Shown here piece by piece: positions 24,537 through 33,688 of a stretch of 64,000 bases of DNA. The notes beneath the pieces were generated by a model, which did no database searches, was not told the DNA's origin, and was given only the letters and a program-made list of their open reading frames with translations. Where the stretch lies: assembly GCF_016405985.1 (NCBI RefSeq), contig NZ_JAEFCF010000011.1, positions 60,222 through 124,221 on the forward strand. The letters run 5' to 3'. Each line of letters opens with the position of its first letter. The first letter of the stretch is position 1. The DNA is from Paracoccus sp. IB05 (GTDB lineage Bacteria > Pseudomonadota > Alphaproteobacteria > Rhodobacterales > Rhodobacteraceae). A program made the position numbers and the translations under genes.

Positions 24537-26459
24537 ATGACATCTTTTCGCAAGACGCTGTTCTGGATCTCCCAATCTCTGACCAGGCAGCACAAGCAAC
24601 TGGCCATCTGGCTGCTCGATGTCTCGCTGGCCCCCTTCAGCTTTCTGCTGGCCTGCATTTTCACCTATAATTCGATCTGGCCCTCCGAGCAGCTCTCGCG
24701 GCTCGGGCTGGTCTTTCCGCTGCTGGCGGTGTTTGGCGGCTTTGCCTCGGTCGCCTTCGGGCTGCTGCGGGTCAAGCTGAAAAGCTATGAGACCTTCGGC
24801 ACCATCGGGATCTTCCCCTATGCGGCAGTGGTGGCGGCGGGCGCCTTTTTCGTCACCAGCCTGCCGGGGTTGTATTTCCCCGTCGTCGGCACGCTGGCCT
24901 TTGCGCTGATCCTGTTTCTGTCCGCCATCGGGTCGCGGGTGATATTGCTGCAGCTTTACCTCTCGGCGCTGCGTTACAACAAAGTGCCGGTACGGGTGCT
25001 GATCTATGGCGCCGGCACCACCGGCCTGCGCCTCGCCTCGGCCCTGAAGGCGCATGAGACGATCCGCGTTGTCGCCTTCCTTGATGATGACCCGAACCTG
25101 TCCAGCCAGCGCATTGCCGGGCTGCGCATCCTCTCGCCCGAGCGGATTTCCGATATCGCCCGCAATCATGAGATCAACCGGGTGATCCTGGCGATCCCGT
25201 CGCTGTCGGCGCCGAAACAGATGCGGATCGTGCGGCAGATGCAGGCGCTCGGGCTGGAGGTGCAGGTGCTGCCCTCGTTCGAGCAGCTCGCTGGCGCCGA
25301 GATGCGGGTCGATACGCTGAAATCGGTTTCGCCGGGGCATTTCCTGAACCGTGACCGGCTTGATGTCGGCCTGCCCGACGGGTCAGACGCCTATTACGGC
25401 CGCTCGGTCATGGTCTCGGGCGCAGGGGGGTCTGTCGGGTCCGAGCTCTGCCGCCAGCTGCTGTCCTGCGGACCGGCGCGGCTGGTTCTGTTCGAGATGT
25501 CTGAACTGGCGCTTTACACCATCGAGCGCGAACTCGCCGCGATCCCCGGCGCGCAGGGCATCCATATCGAACCGGTGCTGGGATCGGTAACCGATGCCCG
25601 CACCCTGCGCCGCACCATCCTGGAAAACGGCGTCGAGGTGGTGCTGCATGCCGCCGCCTATAAACATGTGCCGCTGGTCGAGGCCAATCCGATTTCGGGT
25701 CTGGTGAACAATGTGCTGGGCACCAGGGCGCTGGCCGATGCCTGTGTCGAGGCGGGGGTGCAGCGCTTCCTGCTGGTTTCGACCGATAAGGCGGTCAGGC
25801 CGACGAATGTGATGGGCGCCTCCAAACGGCTGGCGGAACTGGTGATCCAGGACATGGCGCATCGCCACCCGGGCACGCATTTCTCGATCGTGCGGTTCGG
25901 CAATGTGCTGGGGTCCTCGGGCTCGGTCATTCCGCTCTTCAAGGATCAGATCGCGCATGGCGGGCCGGTCACGCTGACCCATGAAGACGTCACCCGCTAT
26001 TTCATGACGATTTCCGAGGCGACGCGGCTCGTGCTGCTGGCGGGCTCGTTCGAGGATGCCTCGACACGCGGGCGCGCCAATGTCTTCGTGCTGGATATGG
26101 GCAAGCCGGTCCGGATCCGCGATCTTGCAACCCAGCTGATCGAAGCGGCGGGCTATACTTTGCGCGATGAGAACAACCCGACCGGCGATATTGAAATCAC
26201 CGTCATCGGGCTGCGTCCTGGCGAAAAACTGCATGAGGAATTGCTGATCGGCGACGGCCTGTTGCGCACGCCGCATCCCAAGATCCTGCGCGCGAGTGAA
26301 GAAGACGAAACCCGGCTGGAAATTCCGCTTCTGCTGCAACGGCTTGGCCGGATTGCCGCCACGGGCGATGCCGCGGAAGCCCGTGAACTTGCGATCAGCG
26401 TCGCCTGCGGCACTGGCGAGGCGAGGCTGGATCTCAACGCGGCAGTGATGTCGCAGTGA
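24537..26459 (+). CDS. WbpM/CapD-type nucleotide-sugar 4,6-dehydratase, membrane-bound
   Basis: 640 residues. About four N-terminal membrane helices (residues 20-150), then a first Rossmann domain (I-Y-G-A-G-T-T-G-L), then the catalytic SDR domain with G295-A-G-G-S-V-G301. The active site reads S-T-D-K-A-V-R-P-T-N-V-M426-G-A-S-K430: Met replaces Tyr of the usual Y-x-x-x-K, as known for WbpM-type enzymes that make UDP-4-keto-6-deoxy-GlcNAc. The ATG at 24537 was chosen; an in-frame GTG at 24462 would add 25 hydrophobic residues. It lies between the phosphoglycosyl transferase and yjbH. Confidence 0.9.
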   Translation: MTSFRKTLFWISQSLTRQHKQLAIWLLDVSLAPFSFLLACIFTYNSIWPSEQLSRLGLVFPLLAVFGGFASVAFGLLRVKLKSYETFGTIGIFPYAAVVAAGAFFVTSLPGLYFPVVGTLAFALILFLSAIGSRVILLQLYLSALRYNKVPVRVLIYGAGTTGLRLASALKAHETIRVVAFLDDDPNLSSQRIAGLRILSPERISDIARNHEINRVILAIPSLSAPKQMRIVRQMQALGLEVQVLPSFEQLAGAEMRVDTLKSVSPGHFLNRDRLDVGLPDGSDAYYGRSVMVSGAGGSVGSELCRQLLSCGPARLVLFEMSELALYTIERELAAIPGAQGIHIEPVLGSVTDARTLRRTILENGVEVVLHAAAYKHVPLVEANPISGLVNNVLGTRALADACVEAGVQRFLLVSTDKAVRPTNVMGASKRLAELVIQDMAHRHPGTHFSIVRFGNVLGSSGSVIPLFKDQIAHGGPVTLTHEDVTRYFMTISEATRLVLLAGSFEDASTRGRANVFVLDMGKPVRIRDLATQLIEAAGYTLRDENNPTGDIEITVIGLRPGEKLHEELLIGDGLLRTPHPKILRASEEDETRLEIPLLLQRLGRIAATGDAAEARELAISVACGTGEARLDLNAAVMSQ

Positions 26460-26552
26460 CGCGGTTCCTGCCAATCTGTGGGCAGCTGCGCATAGCAGGG
26501 CTTGCCGTCCGGTGCAGGCTTTCGCATAGATGGGGCGAACGGAGGGTCAGTT

Positions 26553-28706
26553 TTGGCAAGCAAGACACGTAGCCTTCTGCTTGCGACGGTTTGTGCATCG
26601 GTGATGACGTTTCCCTTTGTGCGAGAGTCGAAGGCAGAGATGAAACCGACGCTGAGCTTCAGCGGCGTGCCCGGCCTTATTGATATGCCCTCGGGCGATA
26701 CGATGCCGGATGGCACTTTCAACCTCTCGGTTTCCAAATTCGGCGAAGTGTCCCGCGCGACGATCAGCTTCCAGATCACCTCCTGGATGGCCGCAAGCTT
26801 CCGGCTGCAGGCAACGGGCAAATGGGATAATACGCCGGACCTCCAGCCTCCGGGCAGCCCCTACACCACCTATAACGACCGCAGCTTCGACTTGCGCTTT
26901 CGCCTCGCGGAAGAGGGAACCTGGATGCCCGCAGTCACGCTGGGTCTGCAGGATTTCCTTGGCACCGGTTTCAACTCTGCCGAATATCTGGTCGCGACCA
27001 AGACTTTCAACGACCGGCTCAAGGTCACCGCCGGCATCGGCTGGGGGCGCTTTGGCAGCTACCACTCCTTTGGCAATCCGTTCAGCGGTGTGCGCGACAC
27101 CTGGGATCCGGCCGGCCTCGGGTCAGAGCTGAACGCCGGCAACTGGTTTCGTGGCCCGGCCGCGCTTTTTGGCGGCCTTGAATATAAGATCAACGACAAA
27201 TGGACGGTGAAGGCCGAATATTCCAGCGACAATTACAGTCTGGAGGCCGGGACCAAAGGTGTATTCGAGCGCAGGAACCCTTATAATATCGGCGTCGAAT
27301 ATGCCTGGGGCGACAATGTCCGCATCGGCGCCTATTCGCTTTACGGGTCGGAATTCGGGCTTTCCTTCCATCTGGTGATGGATCCGAAAAACCGCCCCGG
27401 CACCATCGGCGTGCTGGGTTCGGGGCCGATCCCGGTGATCACCCGCCCGTCGCGTGCCTCGAACCCGGATGCTTATGATGGCGGCTGGGTGGCGCAGGCC
27501 GATGCCAATGGATTGTTGCGCAAGAACCTGAACCGCTATCTGGAAAAAGACGGAATCCGGATCGAGGATTTCGCCTATACCGCCGACCGCGTGCAGATCC
27601 GCATCCGCAATGACAAGCTTGACGCGCCGGCCCAGGCCATTGGCCGCACCGCCCGCGCGCTGGCCGCCGTGATGCCGGCCTCGGTCGAGACTTTCGAGAT
27701 CGTGCCGGTCGTCAAAGGCATGGGCGTGTCGAAAGTCACCATCCGCCGTTCGGATCTCGAACGGCTGGAACATACGCCCAACAATGCCGCGACCCTGCGG
27801 GATCGCGTCACCTGGGCCGATGCCGGCGCGATGATCCCCGGCGGCGCCGGCGCCGATGAGGACATGTATCAGAAGTTCCGCTGGCGCATCCTGCCGGGCT
27901 TTCGCGTCACCGCGCCGGCGCGCGGCGATATCGGCATCCGCGCTTCGGCCAGCTACGATTTCGCCCCCGGCTGGATCGCTTCGGGCACCGTCTATCAAAA
28001 GATTGCCGGCAATTCCGAGAAAGCGCATCTGGTCGACAAAGGCGGCACCCTGCCCCATGTCAGGTCAGATGCACGCGACTATAACGAGGGGTCCGATTTC
28101 GCCTTCGAACGCGCGACGCTGGCCTGGTACGCCCATCCTGCCCCGAATTTCTACAGCCGCGTCACCATCGGCTATCTGGAACGCATGCATGGCGGCGTTT
28201 CGGGTGAGGTGCTGTGGAAACCCGCCGACAGCCCGCTCGCCCTTGGGGCCGAGGTGAATTACACCAGACAGCGCGACACCGATGGCATGCTGGGCTTTGG
28301 CGATTATGACTATGCCATCGCGACCGGCTATCTCTCGGCCTATTACGATTTCGGCAATGGCTATCTCGGCCAGCTTGATGTCGGGCGCTATCTTGCGGGC
28401 GATGTCGGCGCAACGCTGACCCTGGACCGCGAATTCGCCAATGGCTGGAAAGTGGGCGCTTTTGCCACCCTGACCGATGCCAGCGCGGCAGAGGTCGGCG
28501 AGGGGCGGTTCGACAAGGGGATCCGCATCACCATCCCGATGAACTGGATGCTCAGCAACCCGTCCCGCCAGGAAATCAGCCAGACCATCCGCCCGCTGCA
28601 ACGCGACGGCGGCGCGCGTGTCGATGTCGAGGGCAGGCTCTATGACACGATCCGCGATTATCACTCTGACCGGGTCGATGACCAATGGAGCCGCGTATGG
28701 CGCTGA
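26553..28706 (+). CDS. YjbH-like outer-membrane exopolysaccharide protein
   Basis: 717 residues. TTG at 26553 is the likely start because GGAGG lies seven bases before it and it yields a signal peptide (MASKTRSLLLATVCASVMTF, cut after S-K-A-E). The mature protein begins K-P-T-L-S-F-S-G-V-P-G-L-I-D-M-P, the hallmark of the YjbH/GfcD family, and continues as a beta-strand-rich barrel with a central soluble part (about 330-430, R-I-E-D-F-A-Y-T-A-D-R-V-Q-I-R-I-R). In Escherichia coli yjbEFGH directs an exopolysaccharide. The YjbF homologue overlaps its end; no YjbG is present. Confidence 0.87.
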   Translation: MASKTRSLLLATVCASVMTFPFVRESKAEMKPTLSFSGVPGLIDMPSGDTMPDGTFNLSVSKFGEVSRATISFQITSWMAASFRLQATGKWDNTPDLQPPGSPYTTYNDRSFDLRFRLAEEGTWMPAVTLGLQDFLGTGFNSAEYLVATKTFNDRLKVTAGIGWGRFGSYHSFGNPFSGVRDTWDPAGLGSELNAGNWFRGPAALFGGLEYKINDKWTVKAEYSSDNYSLEAGTKGVFERRNPYNIGVEYAWGDNVRIGAYSLYGSEFGLSFHLVMDPKNRPGTIGVLGSGPIPVITRPSRASNPDAYDGGWVAQADANGLLRKNLNRYLEKDGIRIEDFAYTADRVQIRIRNDKLDAPAQAIGRTARALAAVMPASVETFEIVPVVKGMGVSKVTIRRSDLERLEHTPNNAATLRDRVTWADAGAMIPGGAGADEDMYQKFRWRILPGFRVTAPARGDIGIRASASYDFAPGWIASGTVYQKIAGNSEKAHLVDKGGTLPHVRSDARDYNEGSDFAFERATLAWYAHPAPNFYSRVTIGYLERMHGGVSGEVLWKPADSPLALGAEVNYTRQRDTDGMLGFGDYDYAIATGYLSAYYDFGNGYLGQLDVGRYLAGDVGATLTLDREFANGWKVGAFATLTDASAAEVGEGRFDKGIRITIPMNWMLSNPSRQEISQTIRPLQRDGGARVDVEGRLYDTIRDYHSDRVDDQWSRVWR

Positions 28707-29335
28707 AAACCACCACCGGCGCGCTGGTGCTGCTCGCCACGCTCGCGGGCTGCGGCAAGCTGGAAAAGCTCATCCCCGGGGTCAAGGATCTGACCGGCGG
28801 CGAGGCCGGCGGCCAACTGGCACCGATCGGCAATGTCAGCCGCGCCGCGATCGAGAAATCGGGCGAGCCGGTGATGAAACTGCGCGTCCCCTCGCGCGGG
28901 ATCGAGACGTTCCTCACCATCCGCGACCGTCGTGGCGATGTGACACAGTGGTTCTCGGCGGATGGGATGCTGTTCTCGTTCCGTGGCGATGTGCTGATCG
29001 AGACCCGGGGGCTTGGCGCCGACCTCATGTCATCGGCCGCGCCCCAGGCCGGGCAGATCGCCTCGGGCGGCGCCTATCGGCGGTCGTATTTCTACATGGA
29101 TGCCGATGACCAGACCGGACGGCGCGATTACAATTGCGTCACCACCACCGACGGGTCCGAGACAGTGACGATCTACGGGCGCGGCCACAGCACCCGCAAG
29201 ATCAGCGAGACCTGTGAACGCGAGGGCGGGCGCCTCACCAATCATTACTGGCTGGAAGGCGGCAAGGTCCGCAAGTCGCGCGAATGGGTCAGCCCGGGCA
29301 TCGGCCAGATCGAATTCGAACGCGTGGTCGACTGA
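28697..29335 (+). CDS. YjbF/GfcB-like lipoprotein
   Basis: 212 residues. ATG at 28697 has GGAG six bases upstream and lies inside the last codons of yjbH, giving a lipobox L-A-G-C (Cys18). The body contains P-V-M-K-L-R-V-P-S-R-G-I-E-T-F-L and C-V-T-T-T-D-G-S-E-T-V-T-I-Y-G-R, consistent with the YjbF family of group 4 capsule and exopolysaccharide lipoproteins. Its role is export or assembly in the outer membrane. Identification rests mainly on the partnership with YjbH. Confidence 0.82.
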   Translation: MALKTTTGALVLLATLAGCGKLEKLIPGVKDLTGGEAGGQLAPIGNVSRAAIEKSGEPVMKLRVPSRGIETFLTIRDRRGDVTQWFSADGMLFSFRGDVLIETRGLGADLMSSAAPQAGQIASGGAYRRSYFYMDADDQTGRRDYNCVTTTDGSETVTIYGRGHSTRKISETCEREGGRLTNHYWLEGGKVRKSREWVSPGIGQIEFERVVD

Positions 29336-29747
29336 CCGCGCGCGGGAAAGAGGACGAAGAGAACAGGGAATCCCCCCCTGCCTCGCCTGCAGCCCCCCTT
29401 CTTTTTGCCGACGCAGCACCGGATTTCGGGCCCAGCGACATATATTTTGGCCTCCTGCACCCGGAAAGGCCCGCAAGACCAGGCGTGATTCCGCTGTTTT
29501 TGTTAACCAAAAGCCACAGATCCTCAGGCTTTTCCGGGGATGATTGCCAGCGCCCCCTTAAATTCACCGCTTTCAGCCGCAAAAAGCGTCACTTTCAGGG
29601 TAAACTCCGACAGGTTTGCCGGTTCTTTGCATCCGCAGGGCGAATTCATTGCACCGCTGCCACAGTTTCCGCTCAGCGCGTGAGATTAGCTTTTGTCCTG
29701 AGCAGAAAAATGCTATCCGGAAGGTGGAGTCGTTCTGGAGGTTTCCG
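29336..29747. other. Gene-free stretch of about 410 bases
   Basis: No credible coding sequence. The first half is GC-rich with runs of C (29371-29400); the second half is AT-richer and should hold the promoter of the tiny protein gene at 29748. A weak candidate is TTGTCC (29693-29698) and TATCCG (29714-29719), with only 15 bases between. No clear terminator for the yjbF transcript was seen. Confidence 0.5.
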
Positions 29748-29945
29748 ATGAAGAAAGTCATGACTGCTGCAGTCGCACTGTCCCTCGTGGGCTCGGCTGC
29801 TTTCGCTGGTGGCCCGGTTGTCGTCGTTGACGACGTTGAACCGGTAGTTGTTACCGAGCGCACCTCGAGCACCGGTGGCGTTCTCGTCCCGCTGCTGATC
29901 GGTGCTGCGGTTCTCTGCGCCGTTGCTTGCGGCAGCGACAGCTGA
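29748..29945 (+). CDS. Tiny exported protein, paralogue of the gene at 16867
   Basis: 65 residues: signal peptide (MKKVMTAAVALSLVGSAAFA), a linker rich in valine and acids (VVVVDDVEPVVVTER), then T-S-S-T-G-G-V-L-V-P-L-L-I-G-A-A-V-L-C-A-V-A, a hydrophobic segment, and a C-G-S-D-S tail. GGAGG stands eight bases before ATG and a terminator follows at 29980. It shares plan and the GG[IV]LVPLL core with the gene at 16867. Because it follows yjbH and yjbF it may stand in for the small YjbE/GfcA protein of enteric operons, but no sequence similarity to those is evident. Confidence 0.8.
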   Translation: MKKVMTAAVALSLVGSAAFAGGPVVVVDDVEPVVVTERTSSTGGVLVPLLIGAAVLCAVACGSDS

Positions 29946-29979
29946 GCCAACTGCGCATAACTCGCGCAGAAACTTAAAA

Positions 29980-30009
29980 GGGTCAGCCTTCGGGCTGGCT
30001 CTTTTTTTT
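29980..30009 (+). terminator. Rho-independent terminator after the second tiny protein gene
   Basis: GGGTCAGCC (29980-29988) pairs with GGCTGGCTC (29993-30001), two G-U pairs, TTCG tetraloop, followed by eight T. Confidence 0.9.
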
Positions 30010-30056
30010 GCCTCCTCTCCTTCAGCTGGGCCGTATGTCGCAGCGAGGTGGGACAG

Positions 30057-30087
30057 AAAAAGGGCCACCCGCCAGGGTGGCCCTTTT
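30057..30087. terminator. Bidirectional terminator, downstream of tamB
   Basis: AGGGCCACCC (30061-30070) and GGGTGGCCCT (30075-30084) form a perfect stem with GCCA loop, flanked by AAAA and TTT, so it can end transcripts on both strands. It lies 53 bases beyond the tamB stop. Confidence 0.85.
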
Positions 30088-30139
30088 CCGTTTTCACCGG
30101 CCCGCCCGTGCTGAGCCCTCAGTGCTGGCCTGACCAGCC

Positions 30140-33100
30140 TCAGTAATCGCGTTCCATGAAGATACCGATGCCGCTGCTGCCATCGCTGTCGACCCTGCCC
30201 TTGACCGTGACACCGGGCTTCAGGCTCAGGTTGAGATTGACCCGCGTATTGCCGGACTGATCAACGCCGACCTCGGTATAGACCTTTTCAGAGATATATT
30301 TCCCGGCGCTGACCGATGTATTGCCATCCGCCGAGGTCGAGACATCCAGATCGTCAAAACCAAAACCGCGCCGCAGTTTATTGACGATCCCCTCGCCACC
30401 GCGGCCCGCCAGCGTGGCCACCGCATTGGCCAGCTGCGCTGCCTGGAAAGCCGAGATCGTATCCAGCCCACGCCCGAACAGAAGCCAGGCAAGAACCTCT
30501 TCCTGTGGCTTCTCCGGGTCAGAGGAGAAGGTCACTTCCGGGTCATTGGCCGGGCCCGAGACAGTCACGGTGCTGGTCACCTCATCCGAAACGTTGCTCG
30601 CCTGGAAATTGATATAGGGCACGAGGCTGCCTTCCATCGTCAGCGACGCGACATCCAGCACGAGGCGTTTGCCGAGGATATCGAGGCGCCCCCGGATCAG
30701 GTCGAAACTGCCGGCGGGGACGATATTGTTCAGCGTGCCGCCAACGCGCAGCTGCCCGCCGAGTTCGGCATCAAGCCCCCGTCCGCGCACGAAAATCCGG
30801 TTCGGTGCCTGGATCACCAGGTCCAGCGCCCAGGGCGGCATGCCAGAGCCGGCCTCTGCCGCAGCACCGCCCGGCGGTACGGCCCCCAGTCCCGCCCGGT
30901 CGCGGGTGGCCCGCACCGCGCTCGAATCCCCGACATGGCGGATCTTCTCCATATCGGCCGCGGAAGCAAAGCCGGTCGAGGGCACGCGCAACTCGGTCTC
31001 GCCGATCTGCACCGTGCCCGAAAGCCGCGCCGCGCCCATCAGCGGCCCGCTCAGTGCCAGCGCCGCATCAAGGGTGGTGTCGTAAAGCTCGGCATCGCGC
31101 AAATGGACCCGGTCGGCCTGGATCGTCAGATCGGCGTTGAATGGCGCGGCCAGCGCCAGTGGCCCGTCGACCCGTATCCGCCCGCCCCGCGTCACATCAG
31201 TCGTCAGCGCAAGCCGCACCGTGCCGCCCGAGAGATCCGCCGTCGCCGCCATCCGCTCGAAAGAGATCCCCCGTGCCGGCACGGCCAGCTGACCATTCGA
31301 GAGCGTCACCCGACCGGCGGCATTTGTCACACCCCAGCCGCCCTGAAGGCGGATGTCATAACCCAGCCGCCCCGCCACAGTGATCGGATCGGTGAAGGGA
31401 TTGGCCACCCCTGCCTCGCCGCTGCCGGTGACGGTCAGATCCGGCACCGGGCCGATACGCCCCGTAAGCCGCGCATCGATCCCCGCTGGCCCCTGGACCC
31501 GCAGATCGCTGTCGAAATCCGCGCCCCCCGCCGGAGTCAGCCGCCCCGAAAGCGTCACCGGTCCGGGGAATTCCGCAACCAGCAGGCCAAGATCGCTCAG
31601 CCGCCCCGAGACCCGCATCGCGCCCTGATCCCCCTCGCCCGTCACCTCGGCGGTGACATGGGGCGAGGTGAGGTTCAGCGCCCGCAGGATCGGCGCGCCG
31701 CCGACCAGCGCCACCGTCGCCCTGATATCCGAGCGCCCCGAGATCAGCCGGTCGACCTCGGCCTGGCCGATGCGCAGCCCCTGGCTTTCGCCGCTGAAAC
31801 TTGCGGTTCCATTGGCGGCATCACCGGTGAAAGTGCCGCTGACCTTCAGCCCGCCGCCATAATTCGCCCCGATATCGGCAAGGTTGCTCCAGTCGATATC
31901 GGCTTTGATATCAGCACCCTGGCTGGTCAGCTTGCCGGACCCGCTGACATTCAGCGACGCCGCCTGGGCCGAGAAGCTGCGCAGCGTGGTGCCCGTGGTG
32001 TCGCGCAGTGCCGAGGCGGTGATGACCGAGCGCCCCGCGAGCAGCCGGTCGGCCTCGGCAATGCCGGATTTCAGCCCCTGGCCCAGCACGTTCAGATCAA
32101 GATCAAACGCCCCGGTCAGCGGCGTCACCGTGCCTTTCAGCCCGACCTCGGCCACACCGGCAAGCGGGCGCCCGGCCAGCCCCGAAAAGCGCCCCAGATC
32201 CCCGGCTTTCACCACCATATCAAGCCTGGTCAAAAGCGCTTCGCCGATCCCCGCGATGTCGACCGCACCGGTCAGCCCGTAATCACTGCCGTTAAGGGTG
32301 ATTTCCGGCAGGCTGAACGACTGGTCGCCCTCGCGCCATCTGAAGCTGGTGCGACCGGTGACTTTCGGGCCAATCGCCGTGATCAGCGCGGGATCGAGCC
32401 GCCCGATGCCTTCGGCGTCGAACATCAGCGTGCCTTCGATCCCCGGCTTGCCGTCCTGCCGGTCCAGCGTGCCGCCGCCGATCAGCCCGGCCCGGGCCAG
32501 CGAGAGATCATCGCGGTCAAGGCCGGCCATGCTCAGCTGCATGGTCCAGCCGGAGCCCTGCGCCGCATCGAATTGCAGCCCGAGCGCCGCATCCTGCACC
32601 CGTGTCGGCACCGGGCCAGAGATCGGCAGCAGCACCGAAGTGCCATCCGGGCTGGCCAGCGTGCCGGTCAGGTTGATCAGGGTCGGCATCTTGCCGGCAT
32701 CAAGCTTCAGCTTGCCGTCAAGGTTCAGCGAACGCGCTTTCAGCGAGACCTCGCCCAGATCCAGCTCGCCGCTGCTGAGGCTGGTGCCGGCCACATCAAG
32801 CGACAGGCTGTCGCCGAGGAATTCGGCATATTCCGGCAGGAACAGAGGCGCCGGATTGCCGGTCAGACGCGCCTCGAACCCGGTGCCGGTCTCGACGGTT
32901 TTCACCGTAACCGGCCCGGCCAGACGTTCCTCGCCATCGCTTTCCAGCCGGAAATCGGCGGCGAAATCGTCGAATGTGCCCTGGCCTTTGACGCTCAGCC
33001 CGGCTGCGGGTTTGCCCGGAAGATCCAGCGCCGTGGCGACCAGCCCGCCCGCGCCTTCGCGCGCATCCAGATCAAGCGCCAGCTGTTTCGTCTCGTTCGA

Positions 33101-33688
33101 ATAGCTGCCTTTCAGCGCGATCTTCGCCTCGGGCCCGTCATCGGTACGTTCGATCAGCACATCGGCAGTGCCGGCGCCGCCCGCAAGGTGCAGTTCCGCC
33201 GCCAGCGTGCCGGTCAGCTGCTGGCCGAGCACGCTTTCCCCAAGCACGATACTGTTGGCCTGAACCTTGCCGATATCGATCGAGACCGGCAGATCCGGCA
33301 GCGCGAAATCAAACGTCCCCGCCTCGGGCGACACCGCGTCCGGATCGCCCGCCGGGATGCGGTCCAGCACGATCGACGTCGCGGAAAGCTCGTTGACGAT
33401 CACCTCGCCCGACAAAAGCGCGGTGCGGCTCCAGTCAAGGGCGGCATTGTCGATGGTCAGCCAGACGCCCTGATCATCGGCGATGGTCAGCTTCTGGATC
33501 GTCGCGCGCGAGGACAAAGCCCCGGCGAACCCGGTGATCGTCACCTTGCGCCCGGCCCCCGAAAGGCTGTCCTCCAGCATGGCGGTCAGCCAGCCGCGAT
33601 CATCAGCGGCGCTGTCCTGCGCATGAATCGGGGCTCCCGGCAGCACCGTAAGCGCAACAACCGGGAGAATCAGAGGAATATAGCGCAT
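30140..33688 (-). CDS. tamB: TamB, translocation and assembly module inner-membrane protein
   Basis: 1182 residues, N-terminal signal anchor (MRYIPLILPVVALTVLPGAP) and a very long beta-helical body of repeated D/G-rich strands, ending in the DUF490 domain: L-D-V-A-S-L-T-M-E-G-S-L-V-P-Y-I-N-F, G-P-A-N-D-P-E-V-T-F-S-S-D-P-E-K-P-Q-E-E-V-L-A-W-L-L-F-G-R and E-V-G-V-D-Q-S-G-N. TamB spans the periplasm and works with TamA in outer-membrane protein insertion or lipid transport. The start shares one base with the tamA stop (TGATG), so the genes are coupled. Confidence 0.93.
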   Translation of the reverse strand: MRYIPLILPVVALTVLPGAPIHAQDSAADDRGWLTAMLEDSLSGAGRKVTITGFAGALSSRATIQKLTIADDQGVWLTIDNAALDWSRTALLSGEVIVNELSATSIVLDRIPAGDPDAVSPEAGTFDFALPDLPVSIDIGKVQANSIVLGESVLGQQLTGTLAAELHLAGGAGTADVLIERTDDGPEAKIALKGSYSNETKQLALDLDAREGAGGLVATALDLPGKPAAGLSVKGQGTFDDFAADFRLESDGEERLAGPVTVKTVETGTGFEARLTGNPAPLFLPEYAEFLGDSLSLDVAGTSLSSGELDLGEVSLKARSLNLDGKLKLDAGKMPTLINLTGTLASPDGTSVLLPISGPVPTRVQDAALGLQFDAAQGSGWTMQLSMAGLDRDDLSLARAGLIGGGTLDRQDGKPGIEGTLMFDAEGIGRLDPALITAIGPKVTGRTSFRWREGDQSFSLPEITLNGSDYGLTGAVDIAGIGEALLTRLDMVVKAGDLGRFSGLAGRPLAGVAEVGLKGTVTPLTGAFDLDLNVLGQGLKSGIAEADRLLAGRSVITASALRDTTGTTLRSFSAQAASLNVSGSGKLTSQGADIKADIDWSNLADIGANYGGGLKVSGTFTGDAANGTASFSGESQGLRIGQAEVDRLISGRSDIRATVALVGGAPILRALNLTSPHVTAEVTGEGDQGAMRVSGRLSDLGLLVAEFPGPVTLSGRLTPAGGADFDSDLRVQGPAGIDARLTGRIGPVPDLTVTGSGEAGVANPFTDPITVAGRLGYDIRLQGGWGVTNAAGRVTLSNGQLAVPARGISFERMAATADLSGGTVRLALTTDVTRGGRIRVDGPLALAAPFNADLTIQADRVHLRDAELYDTTLDAALALSGPLMGAARLSGTVQIGETELRVPSTGFASAADMEKIRHVGDSSAVRATRDRAGLGAVPPGGAAAEAGSGMPPWALDLVIQAPNRIFVRGRGLDAELGGQLRVGGTLNNIVPAGSFDLIRGRLDILGKRLVLDVASLTMEGSLVPYINFQASNVSDEVTSTVTVSGPANDPEVTFSSDPEKPQEEVLAWLLFGRGLDTISAFQAAQLANAVATLAGRGGEGIVNKLRRGFGFDDLDVSTSADGNTSVSAGKYISEKVYTEVGVDQSGNTRVNLNLSLKPGVTVKGRVDSDGSSGIGIFMERDY

